Source of the DNA: Cecembia calidifontis
Lineage (GTDB): Bacteria > Bacteroidota > Bacteroidia > Cytophagales > Cyclobacteriaceae
NCBI RefSeq assembly: GCF_004216715.1
Contig: NZ_SGXG01000001.1
Span: 2,333,501-2,397,500 of the forward strand
Length of the DNA stretch: 64,000 bases
Direction of reading: 5' to 3'
Of this stretch, positions 26,622-35,257 are shown one piece after another. The number at the start of each line of letters is the position of its first letter. Position 1 is the first letter of the stretch. The position numbers and the translations under genes are program-made. Under the pieces are notes generated by a model that did not search any database, was not told where the DNA came from, and saw nothing but the letters and a program-made list of their open reading frames with translations.

Positions 26622-27974
26622 CTAAACTTTGGGTTCCCAGCCAGGTGCATAATCTCTTGACCAATATTTTCTGGCTTCCGGGTTATGGAGGATATGGCCT
26701 GTTTTGGGATCTATATCCAAGGATTTACCGATTCTCTGGGCGATATTTCCCAGTTGGACCAAAAGGGTGCTGGTCTGTCCGCCATAGATATCTGCTGCAA
26801 GGGGTGTACCTTTTCGGATAGCATCAAATAGGTTTTGGATATGGATGCTGTCCAATTCATGGGTGGGGTCGGAAATGTTTCTGGGATCGACCGGTCTTTC
26901 ATATTTCACTTCCTTGATTACTTTATTTTGACGGTCCAGAATGCTGTAATTATTCCCCCCGTCTATTTTGATAGCGCCTTCTTCACCGTAAAATATCACT
27001 CCAACACTGGAGCCTTCCACATTCAAGCCATTGCAGCTCCTCCCTTCCCAAGTGATGAGGCTGTTGTTTTCAAATTCCAGGTTGATAATCTGGGTGTCGG
27101 GTGTTTCCCAATCATCCTGATAGTGGTAGCGTCCTCCAGCTGAACTTACTTTTGTAGGGAAATCTACCTGCAAACCCCAACGAGCCAGATCTACCATATG
27201 GGTGCCATTGTTCAAGGCTTCTCCTGTGCCCCAGTTCCAGAACCAATGCCAGTTATAATGGATGATGTTGTCCCTGTAATCTTCTCTTGGAGCTGGTCCT
27301 TGCCATAAGTCATAATCCAGATGTTGCGGGACAGGTACTTTTTTGCCGATACCAATAGGGGCCCTGTTATTGCTGTACCAGGTTTTCGCCATGTAAGGTC
27401 TGCCAATGACTCCGGCATGAAGTTCTTTGATGGCTTCTGCTACATTTGGCCATGACCTTCTTTGGTTTCCCATTTGGATCACTCTTTTGTATTTTGTAGT
27501 TGCCTGCAATAGCAATTCCCCTTCATGGGGATTGTGGCTGGCAGGTTTTTCCAAATAAACATCTTTTCCTGCTCTACATGCCAAAATAGCCGCGGGAGCA
27601 TGCCAATGGTCTGGGGCGGCCACGACCAGGACATCCAGGTCTTTATCCTCCAGACTTTTTCTGAAATCAGGTGTGTTTTTGGGTGTTTTTTTCTGGACTT
27701 CAGTTACAGCGGCAATGCATTTTTCTGCTGCCATTTTATCGACGTCACAAATATGAAGGACCTCTGCATTTGGCTGAGAGGCAAAATTCAAAGCCAAGGC
27801 CAATCCCCTGCTGTTTACGCCCATTACAGAAACTTTTATACGCTCATTGGCTCCTAAAATTTTCCTGTAACTTTTTGCACTGAATGCCGGAAGGACACCG
27901 CCTACTGTTAGGGCTGTGGTAGCGGCAAGGGATTTTTTGATGAATTCTCTTCTCGAGTCTTTGCGATTTTTCAT
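26622..27974 (-). CDS. Tat-exported Gfo/Idh/MocA-family oxidoreductase
   Basis: The chosen start gives MKNRKDSRREFIKKSLAATTA, a twin-arginine leader near the N-terminus; upstream in-frame ATGs at 28019 and 28037 would add 15-21 residues. The Rossmann domain starts KVSVMGVNSRGLAL, a modified glycine motif, followed by VVAAPDHWHAPAA and the family Lys in YLEKPASHNPHEG. The C-terminal domain shows GTGEALNNGTHMVDLARWGL. It would act in the periplasm on a sugar or glycoside. It is the first gene of a minus-strand set with the symporter and NagB-NagA. GH109 glycosidases share this fold and Tat leader, but their characteristic sequence was not recognised here. Confidence 0.88.
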   Translation of the reverse strand: MKNRKDSRREFIKKSLAATTALTVGGVLPAFSAKSYRKILGANERIKVSVMGVNSRGLALALNFASQPNAEVLHICDVDKMAAEKCIAAVTEVQKKTPKNTPDFRKSLEDKDLDVLVVAAPDHWHAPAAILACRAGKDVYLEKPASHNPHEGELLLQATTKYKRVIQMGNQRRSWPNVAEAIKELHAGVIGRPYMAKTWYSNNRAPIGIGKKVPVPQHLDYDLWQGPAPREDYRDNIIHYNWHWFWNWGTGEALNNGTHMVDLARWGLQVDFPTKVSSAGGRYHYQDDWETPDTQIINLEFENNSLITWEGRSCNGLNVEGSSVGVIFYGEEGAIKIDGGNNYSILDRQNKVIKEVKYERPVDPRNISDPTHELDSIHIQNLFDAIRKGTPLAADIYGGQTSTLLVQLGNIAQRIGKSLDIDPKTGHILHNPEARKYWSRDYAPGWEPKV

Positions 27975-28259
27975 TTTGCCGGTGAAATATTGTTCTGGAA
28001 GTCGGAAGTTGTTGGTCATGCCAAGAACTTCTTCCAATATATCAACAAATCCAAGTTAGTTGATAAAAATTTTGTTAAACGGAATCATCTTAATTTAAAA
28101 ATTTGGTCTTTGAATTATTTGCCCAAATTTAACCTTTGATGTAATTCGGTTTGGGTTTTTCTGTTCTAAATCCTATTTTTCTATAAGTTAAATTGATAAT
28201 CATGCAGGCAGTAGCTATTATTCCGGGCATCGTTTTGCTGATTGCTTAATTGCACTCTT

Positions 28260-29546
28260 ATGAATGAAAGAAGAAACTTCCTCAAATCGACAGGTACGGT
28301 CATTGTTGGGGCCGCTACCCTGCCTTTGTCATTTTCTATTCAGCCTGCTATAGCTTCCCTGGATCGGGTTATTAAAGTTGGGTTGATTGGTTGTGGGGGA
28401 AGGGGTACGGGTGCGGCAGCACAAGCTTTAAAGGCAGACCCTGATGCTGTACTGACTTGCATGGCAGATATTTTTCCGGATTATCTGGAAGAATCCTACA
28501 ACAACCTCATGATGGTCAATCCAAATCAGGTGAAAGTGGAAAAAGTCCATCAGTTTATTGGATTTGATGCGTACAAGAAAGTATTGGACTCAGATGTGGA
28601 TGTTGTTATTTTGACCACCCCGCCAGCATTTCGTCCCCTTCATTTTGCTGAAGCGGTGGCTGCAGGGAAGCATGTGTTTTGTGAAAAGCCGGTAGCCGTG
28701 GATGCTCCCGGTGTTCGAGTGGTATTAGAGTCTGCCAAAAAGGCCAAGGAAAAGGGCTTGTCAGTGGTCTCGGGCTTTACCTATCGATATGATTTTCCCA
28801 AAAGGGCTCTTTTTGAGAAAATCAGACAGGGTGAAATTGGAGAAGTTCGGTCCATACTTACTGTCAGAAACGGTGGAGGGCTTTGGTATAAAGATAGAAA
28901 GCCAAACTGGACAGAGATGGAATACCAATTGAGAAATTGGTATTACTATGATTGGCTGTCGGGAGATTATATCGTAGAAATGATGGTGCACAGCCTGGAT
29001 TTGATGTCCTGGGCACTTGGAGGACAATTGCCGGTGAGGGTTACCGGTACAGGTGGCAGGCAGGCGAGGACAGATGCAAAGTGGGGAAATATCTACGACC
29101 ATTTTGCCATAGAATACGAATATCCTAATGGGGTCAAAGGGGTACATTTTAGTAGACAGCAGCAAGGTAGTTCCAATACCAACCGTGCAGAGATTGTCGG
29201 AAGAGAAGGGGATGCAATTATTGATATAGGAAGGCAAACCCATGCTATCAGCGGTAGAAATTCCTGGAGTTATGATGGTGAAAAAAATAATCCCTATGAA
29301 ACCCAGCATGAGGAATTGTTTGCCGCAATCCGTGCTGGAAAACCGATCAATGAAGGTGATCTGATGGCCAATAGTACCATGTTGGCCATCATTGGAAGAA
29401 TGGCTGCTTACAGTGGACAGACCATTTCCTGGGAGGATGCCATGAAGTCAAATATTAGTCTTGGGCCCAAGATGGAAGATTATGACTGGAATTTGGTTTG
29501 GCCTGTTCCTCCTGTGGCGGTGCCTGGTGTCACAAAGGTTTTGTAA
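28260..29546 (+). CDS. Tat-exported Gfo/Idh/MocA-family oxidoreductase
   Basis: The start ATG at 28260 gives MNERRNFLKSTGTVIVGAAT, a twin-arginine leader; a TTG six codons earlier is less likely. The Rossmann domain has a full motif (VGLIGCGGRGTG), VVILTTPPAF and the catalytic-region Lys in FCEKPVAVD. The C-terminal domain shows YYYDWLSGDYIVEMMVHSLDLM with the conserved His. 428 residues. It probably oxidises a sugar hydroxyl (often C3) in the periplasm using tightly held NAD. The DUF1080 gene begins 28 bp after its stop, so the two form an operon. Confidence 0.9.
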   Translation: MNERRNFLKSTGTVIVGAATLPLSFSIQPAIASLDRVIKVGLIGCGGRGTGAAAQALKADPDAVLTCMADIFPDYLEESYNNLMMVNPNQVKVEKVHQFIGFDAYKKVLDSDVDVVILTTPPAFRPLHFAEAVAAGKHVFCEKPVAVDAPGVRVVLESAKKAKEKGLSVVSGFTYRYDFPKRALFEKIRQGEIGEVRSILTVRNGGGLWYKDRKPNWTEMEYQLRNWYYYDWLSGDYIVEMMVHSLDLMSWALGGQLPVRVTGTGGRQARTDAKWGNIYDHFAIEYEYPNGVKGVHFSRQQQGSSNTNRAEIVGREGDAIIDIGRQTHAISGRNSWSYDGEKNNPYETQHEELFAAIRAGKPINEGDLMANSTMLAIIGRMAAYSGQTISWEDAMKSNISLGPKMEDYDWNLVWPVPPVAVPGVTKVL

Positions 29547-29573
29547 TGTTCGTTTTGTTTCAATTTGGCCGAG

Positions 29574-30314
29574 ATGAGAAAGGTTTTTTTGTTGTGCGCA
29601 TTGATTGCATTAGTTCCCAAGAGCAATGCACAGGATTATTTATTTGACTTTGGTACAGTGAGGGCTTGGGATGCCTTGGTGGGTTCGGGACCAGTAGAAG
29701 AAACTCCCATCAAGTGGTTTGACGTGAATACCGGAATAGAATCCTGGTATTTCGAAGGAGATGAACTTGTTTGTAAAGGTTTGCCTATCGGTGTCATCCG
29801 TTCTGAAAAGCAATACCAAAATTTCATCATGCACATCGAATGGAAGCATATGGAAGCGGGTGGGAATTCCGGAACATTTATTTGGAGCAGTGCTGTACCC
29901 GGTGAAAACAGGTTGCCAGATGGGGTTGAGGTGCAAATGTTGGAATTGGACTGGGTCAATCAGAATAAAAAGGACGGTGTATTGCCACCCCTTGCGTATG
30001 TGCATGGCGAACTCTTTGGGGTAGGAGGGGTGGAAACATTACCGGACAACCCCAGGGGAAACCGAAGCAAATCCATAGAAAACCGCTGTCTGGGAAAGGG
30101 GGAGTGGAATACTTATGTAGTAATCTGTGTAGATGGAGTGATCAAACTTTCTGTCAATGGCAAATTTGTCAATGGTATCAATCAGTCCACCCAGAGAAAA
30201 GGGTACATATGTTTGGAATCCGAGGGAGCACCCATTCATTTCAGGAATCTTCGGATTACGGAATTGCCTCCAGGAGTGATCTCTGAAGACCAAATTGCAC
30301 CCTTAATCAAATAG
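29574..30314 (+). CDS. Secreted DUF1080 protein (3-keto-disaccharide hydrolase family, LamG-like)
   Basis: The start ATG at 29574 gives MRKVFLLCALIALVPKSNAQ, a clean signal peptide; a TTG three codons upstream was rejected. The 246-residue protein is a concanavalin-like sandwich with the family motifs EWKHMEAGGNSGTFIW, LPDGVEVQMLE and GEWNTYVVICVDG. Members of DUF1080 hydrolyse or eliminate 3-keto-glycosides made by Gfo/Idh/MocA oxidoreductases. The immediately upstream gene is such an oxidoreductase, which supports that pairing. The chemistry here is inferred from family and context. Confidence 0.87.
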   Translation: MRKVFLLCALIALVPKSNAQDYLFDFGTVRAWDALVGSGPVEETPIKWFDVNTGIESWYFEGDELVCKGLPIGVIRSEKQYQNFIMHIEWKHMEAGGNSGTFIWSSAVPGENRLPDGVEVQMLELDWVNQNKKDGVLPPLAYVHGELFGVGGVETLPDNPRGNRSKSIENRCLGKGEWNTYVVICVDGVIKLSVNGKFVNGINQSTQRKGYICLESEGAPIHFRNLRITELPPGVISEDQIAPLIK

Positions 30315-30327
30315 CGAAATAGGGGGA

Positions 30328-31374
30328 TTAAACCCGGGTAAGTTTAATAGGATAAGTCTTATTGGCATTCCACTGGCATACATAAATGTTCTCATCTTGA
30401 TCTATGCAAACATCATGGCAGTGCTTAAAGAGGGTTTCCTGCTGTACCATAAGCTGTAATTCCCCGTCGATGTATTTTGGAACGGTCCCACCAGGGTTAG
30501 AAACCACCTTATCATATTCATTGAGGATGGTAACAAAACCAGAATTGTCCATTTGCTCGAGGTATTTTTTTCTTGACCAGCAAACCCCGGCATAAAGGTT
30601 ATTTCCATGAATCACCGGTCGGCAGACAAAGGCACCGGGAAGAAAAATTGTCTCTAAATATTGTCCACCCATGGTAAATCTTTTAAAGGAATTATGTCCT
30701 CTTGATGTGCAAAGCAGGGTGGGTTCTCCTGGTTTTCTAAGATCTACCGCGATTCCATGGACAGTTTTGAATTGATGGTCTTCATGGCCATTGCCTCCAA
30801 ACATCCTGATGAATTTTCCATTGTAATCATACTGAAGTACAAATTGGGATCCATATCCATCGGTAATATAGAGGTCCCCGTTAGGGGCTACAGCCGTTTC
30901 TGTGGGCGTATAACGCATACCTTCAGCATATATTCCTTGGCTGAGTGGACTTGGGATTTCGGTGATTATTTTTCCATTTAGGCCAGTTTTGATGACCCTG
31001 CCACCATTGTCCACAATCCAGAGAAATTCTTCTCCGCCTTCATTCACTAAAGAAAGCCCGTGGGCTGCGCTGAGGTTCAAGGTCCAAGCATCGAGTATTT
31101 TACCCGATTGGTTATAAATCAAGATATTGTTTTTGGGTTCATCAGTGACCATGAGGAGCCGTCCTTTTTTATCCATGACCATTTCATGGCAATTATTGAC
31201 TGGGAATTTTCCCGGATCCAATGTGCCCCATTTCAGATCCACTTTGTACTTGAAATCACCATGGCCTATAATGGTGTCTTTGTTTAAATGAAAGGCTGAA
31301 AAGGGAAAAGTGCTCATAGCTAAACCCGATAGGGCAGTTTGTTTAAGGAAATCTCTTCGAGTGATGGTGATCAT
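30328..31374 (-). CDS. Tat-exported NHL-repeat/six-bladed beta-propeller protein
   Basis: The gene encodes 348 residues. The leader TITRRDFLKQTALSGLAMST is a twin-arginine signal. The body has NHL-type blades (DAWTLNLSAAHGLSLV, TAVAPNGDLYITDGYGSQ, GNGHEDHQFKTVHGIAVDL, VCIDQDENIYVCQW). The C-terminus ends in a complete last blade. Such proteins are secreted binding or lyase scaffolds of unknown substrate. It is convergent with the DUF1080 gene (13 bp between stops) and divergent from the isomerase gene at 31502, so it belongs by location to the same sugar cluster. Confidence 0.85.
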   Translation of the reverse strand: MITITRRDFLKQTALSGLAMSTFPFSAFHLNKDTIIGHGDFKYKVDLKWGTLDPGKFPVNNCHEMVMDKKGRLLMVTDEPKNNILIYNQSGKILDAWTLNLSAAHGLSLVNEGGEEFLWIVDNGGRVIKTGLNGKIITEIPSPLSQGIYAEGMRYTPTETAVAPNGDLYITDGYGSQFVLQYDYNGKFIRMFGGNGHEDHQFKTVHGIAVDLRKPGEPTLLCTSRGHNSFKRFTMGGQYLETIFLPGAFVCRPVIHGNNLYAGVCWSRKKYLEQMDNSGFVTILNEYDKVVSNPGGTVPKYIDGELQLMVQQETLFKHCHDVCIDQDENIYVCQWNANKTYPIKLTRV

Positions 31375-31501
31375 AGTGTTTTTGGGTAATTCAAAACAAA
31401 ATATCTTAAAATTTCAGCAGAGTATAATACCATTTGTAAAAAATTAAGGTTGATGGTAGATCTATTTTGATTAAATTCAGGATCAAACCCAATAGACACC
31501 T

Positions 31502-32338
31502 ATGAAAAGAATCAAGAAAATTTTGAGCTTAGGCTTAATGATGTTTTTATCATGCCCCTTGTTTGCCCAGGAGATTGCCCTGCAGTTATATTCACTAAGG
31601 AATGAGATGCGGGAAGATATGAAAGGATCCCATCAATTGGTGGCTGACTGGGGGATCAAATACCTGGAAGGTGGAGGTACCTATGGAATGGACCTGGAGG
31701 ATTATAAACGATTTATTTCAGGGCTGGGGCTTTCCGTGATAGGAGTCGGAGCAGATTTCAAGCAGTTGCAGGAAAATCCTCAAGCGATCATCGACAATGC
31801 AAAAGCCTATGGAGCCAAATATGCCACTTGCTTTTGGATTCCCCATGAAAATGGTAAATTCAGCATCAAAGAAACAATGGAAGCGATCAAGGTTTTCAAT
31901 GAAGCAGGAAAGATATTAAAAGATGCAGGAATCACTTTGTGTTACCACCCGCACGGCTATGAATTTAAGCCCCATGGTAAAGGAGTACTGTTCGATGAGC
32001 TTTTGAAGAATGCGAAAAATTATGCCTTCAATATGGATGTGTATTGGGTTCAGATGGGTGGAGGAGATCCTTTGGCCATTATGAAAAAATATCCCAAAAA
32101 GTTCCCTTTACTACATTTAAAGGATAGGGCCTACGGTACTCCCGGGAGCAGTGATGGCAGGGGAGATGTTGAAACGAACGTGGTGTTAGGAACTGGGGAT
32201 GTAGATATTAGGGGACTGATTAAGCAGGCGAAAAAAGTGGGAACGGAGTACTTGATCATTGAAGATGAATCTTCTAGATCAGTACAGCAAATTCCCAAAA
32301 GTGTGGCATACATTAAACAGGTCTTATCTGAAAAATAA
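31502..32338 (+). CDS. Secreted sugar phosphate isomerase/epimerase-like TIM barrel
   Basis: The gene encodes 278 residues. The signal peptide ends MFLSCPLFAQ, with a Cys that could also serve as a lipobox. The barrel starts EIALQLYSLRNEM and carries the metal-site pattern of the AP-endonuclease-2/xylose-isomerase-like family: CYHPHGYEF, NMDVYWVQM, LLHLKDRAY and the closing Glu in LIIEDES. Family members isomerise, epimerise or dehydrate sugars, including 3-keto sugars. An exported one beside Gfo/Idh/MocA and DUF1080 genes fits a periplasmic keto-sugar route. A strong terminator follows at 32359. Confidence 0.86.
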   Translation: MKRIKKILSLGLMMFLSCPLFAQEIALQLYSLRNEMREDMKGSHQLVADWGIKYLEGGGTYGMDLEDYKRFISGLGLSVIGVGADFKQLQENPQAIIDNAKAYGAKYATCFWIPHENGKFSIKETMEAIKVFNEAGKILKDAGITLCYHPHGYEFKPHGKGVLFDELLKNAKNYAFNMDVYWVQMGGGDPLAIMKKYPKKFPLLHLKDRAYGTPGSSDGRGDVETNVVLGTGDVDIRGLIKQAKKVGTEYLIIEDESSRSVQQIPKSVAYIKQVLSEK

Positions 32339-32358
32339 AAAATGGATCACTGATTTGG

Positions 32359-32385
32359 AAACCCTCAGGCATGGGGGTTTTTTTA
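32359..32385 (+). terminator. Intrinsic terminator after the isomerase gene
   Basis: AAACCCTC (32359-32366) pairs with GGGGGTTT (32373-32380), with one G-U pair and a six-base loop, followed by a run of T. It separates the sugar cluster from queE. Confidence 0.75.
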
Positions 32386-32394
32386 TTGGATTTT

Positions 32395-32422
32395 TTTGCT
32401 GCAACTTTTTGTTCTAACTTTG
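32395..32422 (+). promoter_or_regulatory. Bacteroidota-type promoter for queE
   Basis: A TTTG at 32395-32398 and TAACTTTG at 32415-32422 match the -33 and -7 consensus, but the spacer is 16 bp, shorter than the usual 19 or so. The start codon lies 47 bp downstream of the -7 box. Confidence 0.5.
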
Positions 32423-32469
32423 CAGTCCAAAAAAAAGCGGTTCAATCACCCGCTTCAACAAAAATTGAG

Positions 32470-33096
32470 ATGGATAAGACACAAAAAATCAGAGAGGGTT
32501 TGATGCTTCCCCTCATGGAAGCTTTTTATACGGTTCAGGGGGAAGGTATACATACCGGTGTTCCTGCCTATTTTATCAGATTGGGTGGGTGTGATGTAGG
32601 ATGTGTGTGGTGTGATGTCAAGGAATCATGGGACGCCGGGAAGTGGCCTGTCCTGGATATTGAAGAAATCGTTGATCAAGCTCTTGTTTATCCAGGAAGA
32701 ACGGTGGTGATAACAGGAGGTGAGCCATTGATGTACAATCTTGGTCCACTTACCGCTTTGCTGAAAGAAAAGGGTTTCTCCACTCATATAGAGACCTCAG
32801 GGGCACATCCGTTTTCAGGTAATTTTGATTGGGTCTGTTTTTCACCTAAAAAATTCAAGGCCCCTCATCCTTCAATTTACGCTCATGCAGATGAACTGAA
32901 AGTGGTCATCTATAACAAGTCTGATTTTGATTTTGCTGAAAAACATGCGGAACTCGTGAAGCAGACCTGCAAGAAATTAATCCAGCCAGAATGGAGTAAG
33001 TCTGGCCAACTGATGGAAAGTATTGTAGCATTCGTAAAAAACCATCCAAATTGGAAAATTTCCCTACAAACCCATAAATTTATGGACATACCATAA
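32470..33096 (+). CDS. queE: 7-carboxy-7-deazaguanine synthase (radical SAM)
   Basis: The chosen ATG at 32470 gives MDKTQKIREGLMLPLMEAFY, the normal QueE opening; an upstream ATG at 32371 would read through the preceding terminator and promoter and was rejected. 208 residues. The motif FYTVQGEGIHTGVPAYFIRLGG (in parts) is followed by CDVGCVWC, the C-x3-C-x2-C cluster ligand set for the [4Fe-4S] of radical SAM enzymes. VVITGGEPL and the SAM-binding IETSGA follow. It converts 6-carboxy-tetrahydropterin to CDG in the queuosine (preQ0) pathway. The QueD-like gene is 12 kb away at 44942. Confidence 0.93.
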   Translation: MDKTQKIREGLMLPLMEAFYTVQGEGIHTGVPAYFIRLGGCDVGCVWCDVKESWDAGKWPVLDIEEIVDQALVYPGRTVVITGGEPLMYNLGPLTALLKEKGFSTHIETSGAHPFSGNFDWVCFSPKKFKAPHPSIYAHADELKVVIYNKSDFDFAEKHAELVKQTCKKLIQPEWSKSGQLMESIVAFVKNHPNWKISLQTHKFMDIP

Positions 33097-33100
33097 ATGT

Positions 33101-35017
33101 ATGAGAGTCGCCCTAATTGTGTTTGTTTTTTTTATAGGCCTCCAAAGGCTTGAGGCACAGACCTATTCTATCATAGATAGCAGGGCAATAAAGCTTCATG
33201 AGCAGGGGGATGACCTTGTCAAGAGCCGTATGTATGATGAGGCGATTGAAAAGTATAAAGCATCTATTCAGCGTGAGGCAAACTTTTTAGAGTCCTATAT
33301 CAAATGGGGTAGACTTCTTTTGACCAAAGGAAACCATGAGGAGGCTCTAGCTGTAGTCAATAGGGGAGAAGCAAGGGCCTCTAAAGCTTCAGGAAAGATT
33401 AAAGCAGATTTTTCCTGGTTGAAATTGAATATCTATTTGGGTCAGGGAGAATTTGAAAAGGCAGTAGCCGAATTTGAAACTGCCAGGCAGTTGCTGGATG
33501 AAGGATTTAAAAAATCCATTGATTACAATCAGATAAAAGACCAAATTGAGTTTGTATCCAAAAATATTGAAAATAAGCTTTTTATCTATAAAGAAAAACT
33601 GCCTGACCCCATCAATTCTTACACGCTTCAGTATTTCCCTGTGCTTACAGCTGACAGTAAAAAATTGCTCTTTACAAAAAGAGATGGGATTGAAAACCAT
33701 CAAACAGAAGATATTTTTGTTTCCTTTTATGATGAGGAGACAGGCTGGTCCAAGCCCGCTGGAATATCAGATAGGATAAACACTTTTTACAATGAGGGTA
33801 CTTGTACGATTTCAGCTGACGGCAACATTTTGATTTACACTTCCTGTGATGCACCTGATTCATTTGGAAGCTGTGATTTATATGTGGCTTATAAAGTCAA
33901 TGGGCAATGGCAAAAATCCCAAAATATGGGGAAAAATGTAAACTCCAGATCTTGGGATTCACAGCCTTCTCTTTCCGCAGATGGAAGGATCTTGTTTTTT
34001 TCATCGAACAGGCGGGGAGGTTATGGAGGAAATGATATCTGGTATTCTTTGAGGATGCCTGATGGTTCTTGGGCCGAGGCAAAAAACCTGGGTTCGGTTA
34101 TCAATACCGAAAAAGATGAAGTATCTCCTTTTATCTATTTCAATAATGAGATCCTCTTTTTTGCTTCCAATGGACACCAAGGTTTTGGAGGAATGGACCT
34201 ATTTGTTTCCCGTGTTGAAAAAGGGGAATTTACAAAGCCGGAAAATTTAGGTTATCCCATCAATGACCATAAAGACCAATTTTCCCTCTTTATTACTGCA
34301 CAAAGGGATTATGCTTATTACACTGAAAGCAATTATAATCAAGGAAAGGTGGAGAGATCCTTTCTATACCGTTTTAAGTTCCCGGAGGAAATTGCTTTGG
34401 GCGAGAAGTTAGTGGTATCCCAGGGCAAGGTTTTGAACGGCAAAACAGGTCAGCCCATTGATGCCAAATTGTCTTTGGTGAGTCTGAGCAATGACAGTAC
34501 GATGTATCAGTTCAGATCTGACGGAAAAACAGGGGAGTTCATGATGATTTATCCCGACCGTTCATTCTCCGGACTTTACGTCGAAAAGAAAGGTTATCTG
34601 CCAAAGATTTATAACGTAGAAAGGGACAATTTGAAAAATCAGGAAAATCTTGAAATATCACTGACCCCGATTGCTTCGGGTGAGGAGTTTGTTTTTGAAA
34701 ATATCTTTTTTGATTTCGATAAGGATGAGCTTAAACCAGAATCTAAAAGTTCACTGTTGAGGCTCTTAGAATTCTTGAAAGAAAATCCATCCGTCAGGAT
34801 ACAGATTACTGGACATACTGACAATGTGGGGACACAAACATATAATCAAAGCCTAAGCCAAAGAAGGGCAGAAAGTGTTAAAAATTTCCTCTTGTCCAAA
34901 GGAATTCCAGAGACAAGACTTAAGGCTGAAGGAAGGGGTGACGCGGAACCCATCCGTCCGAATGATACCCCTGAAAACAGGGCTTTGAATCGTAGAATTA
35001 CCATTTCAATCTTGTAA
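33101..35017 (+). CDS. TPR-PD40-OmpA protein, PorE-like (type IX secretion/peptidoglycan-linked)
   Basis: The gene encodes 638 residues. The signal peptide ends RLEAQ. Residues 30-170 are TPR-like (YDEAIEKYKASIQ, GEFEKAVAEFETARQ). Residues 195-430 hold WD40-like PD40 blades (LTADSKKLLFTKRD, SADGRILFFSSNRRGGYGG). Residues 445-510 form a carboxypeptidase-regulatory-like sandwich. The OmpA C-terminal domain (FFDFDKDELKPES, ITGHTDNVG, NRRITISIL) binds peptidoglycan. This order matches PorE of the type IX secretion system, but such proteins exist in several copies per genome, so the specific role is inferred. It follows queE by 4 bp; that is more likely compact packing than shared function. Confidence 0.85.
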   Translation: MRVALIVFVFFIGLQRLEAQTYSIIDSRAIKLHEQGDDLVKSRMYDEAIEKYKASIQREANFLESYIKWGRLLLTKGNHEEALAVVNRGEARASKASGKIKADFSWLKLNIYLGQGEFEKAVAEFETARQLLDEGFKKSIDYNQIKDQIEFVSKNIENKLFIYKEKLPDPINSYTLQYFPVLTADSKKLLFTKRDGIENHQTEDIFVSFYDEETGWSKPAGISDRINTFYNEGTCTISADGNILIYTSCDAPDSFGSCDLYVAYKVNGQWQKSQNMGKNVNSRSWDSQPSLSADGRILFFSSNRRGGYGGNDIWYSLRMPDGSWAEAKNLGSVINTEKDEVSPFIYFNNEILFFASNGHQGFGGMDLFVSRVEKGEFTKPENLGYPINDHKDQFSLFITAQRDYAYYTESNYNQGKVERSFLYRFKFPEEIALGEKLVVSQGKVLNGKTGQPIDAKLSLVSLSNDSTMYQFRSDGKTGEFMMIYPDRSFSGLYVEKKGYLPKIYNVERDNLKNQENLEISLTPIASGEEFVFENIFFDFDKDELKPESKSSLLRLLEFLKENPSVRIQITGHTDNVGTQTYNQSLSQRRAESVKNFLLSKGIPETRLKAEGRGDAEPIRPNDTPENRALNRRITISIL

Positions 35018-35257
35018 AAGTTAAAAAAAATGAAAAAAAACTAACCGATGTTAATTTTTTGTTAAGTGAATTAAAATTTGAGTTTTATTTTGTGAAGTTA
35101 CTTTTTATCAGTTAAAAATTTCTTTAGGGATTTTTTTTCTAAAATTTTCGACGTTAGTGGAGTTTTCATCTTTAAACTGAATATTTCGTTTCATTTTGGA
35201 AATGATTGGCTTTGTTTCTATTATTCGTCGGTTAATTACTAGTTAAAATCAATTATA

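Noticed and set aside
26622..27974. GH109 alpha-N-acetylgalactosaminidase
   Set aside because: Fold and Tat leader would fit, but the sequence follows the broader DHWHAPAA/EKP oxidoreductase type; I could not see GH109-specific motifs.
28202..28249. 15-codon ORF (MQAVAIIPGIVLLIA) before the oxidoreductase
   Set aside because: It is too short, lacks a ribosome-binding or promoter context and is probably chance.
32371..32469. N-terminal extension of QueE
   Set aside because: The extension reads through the upstream terminator and the promoter; the ATG at 32470 matches the family start.
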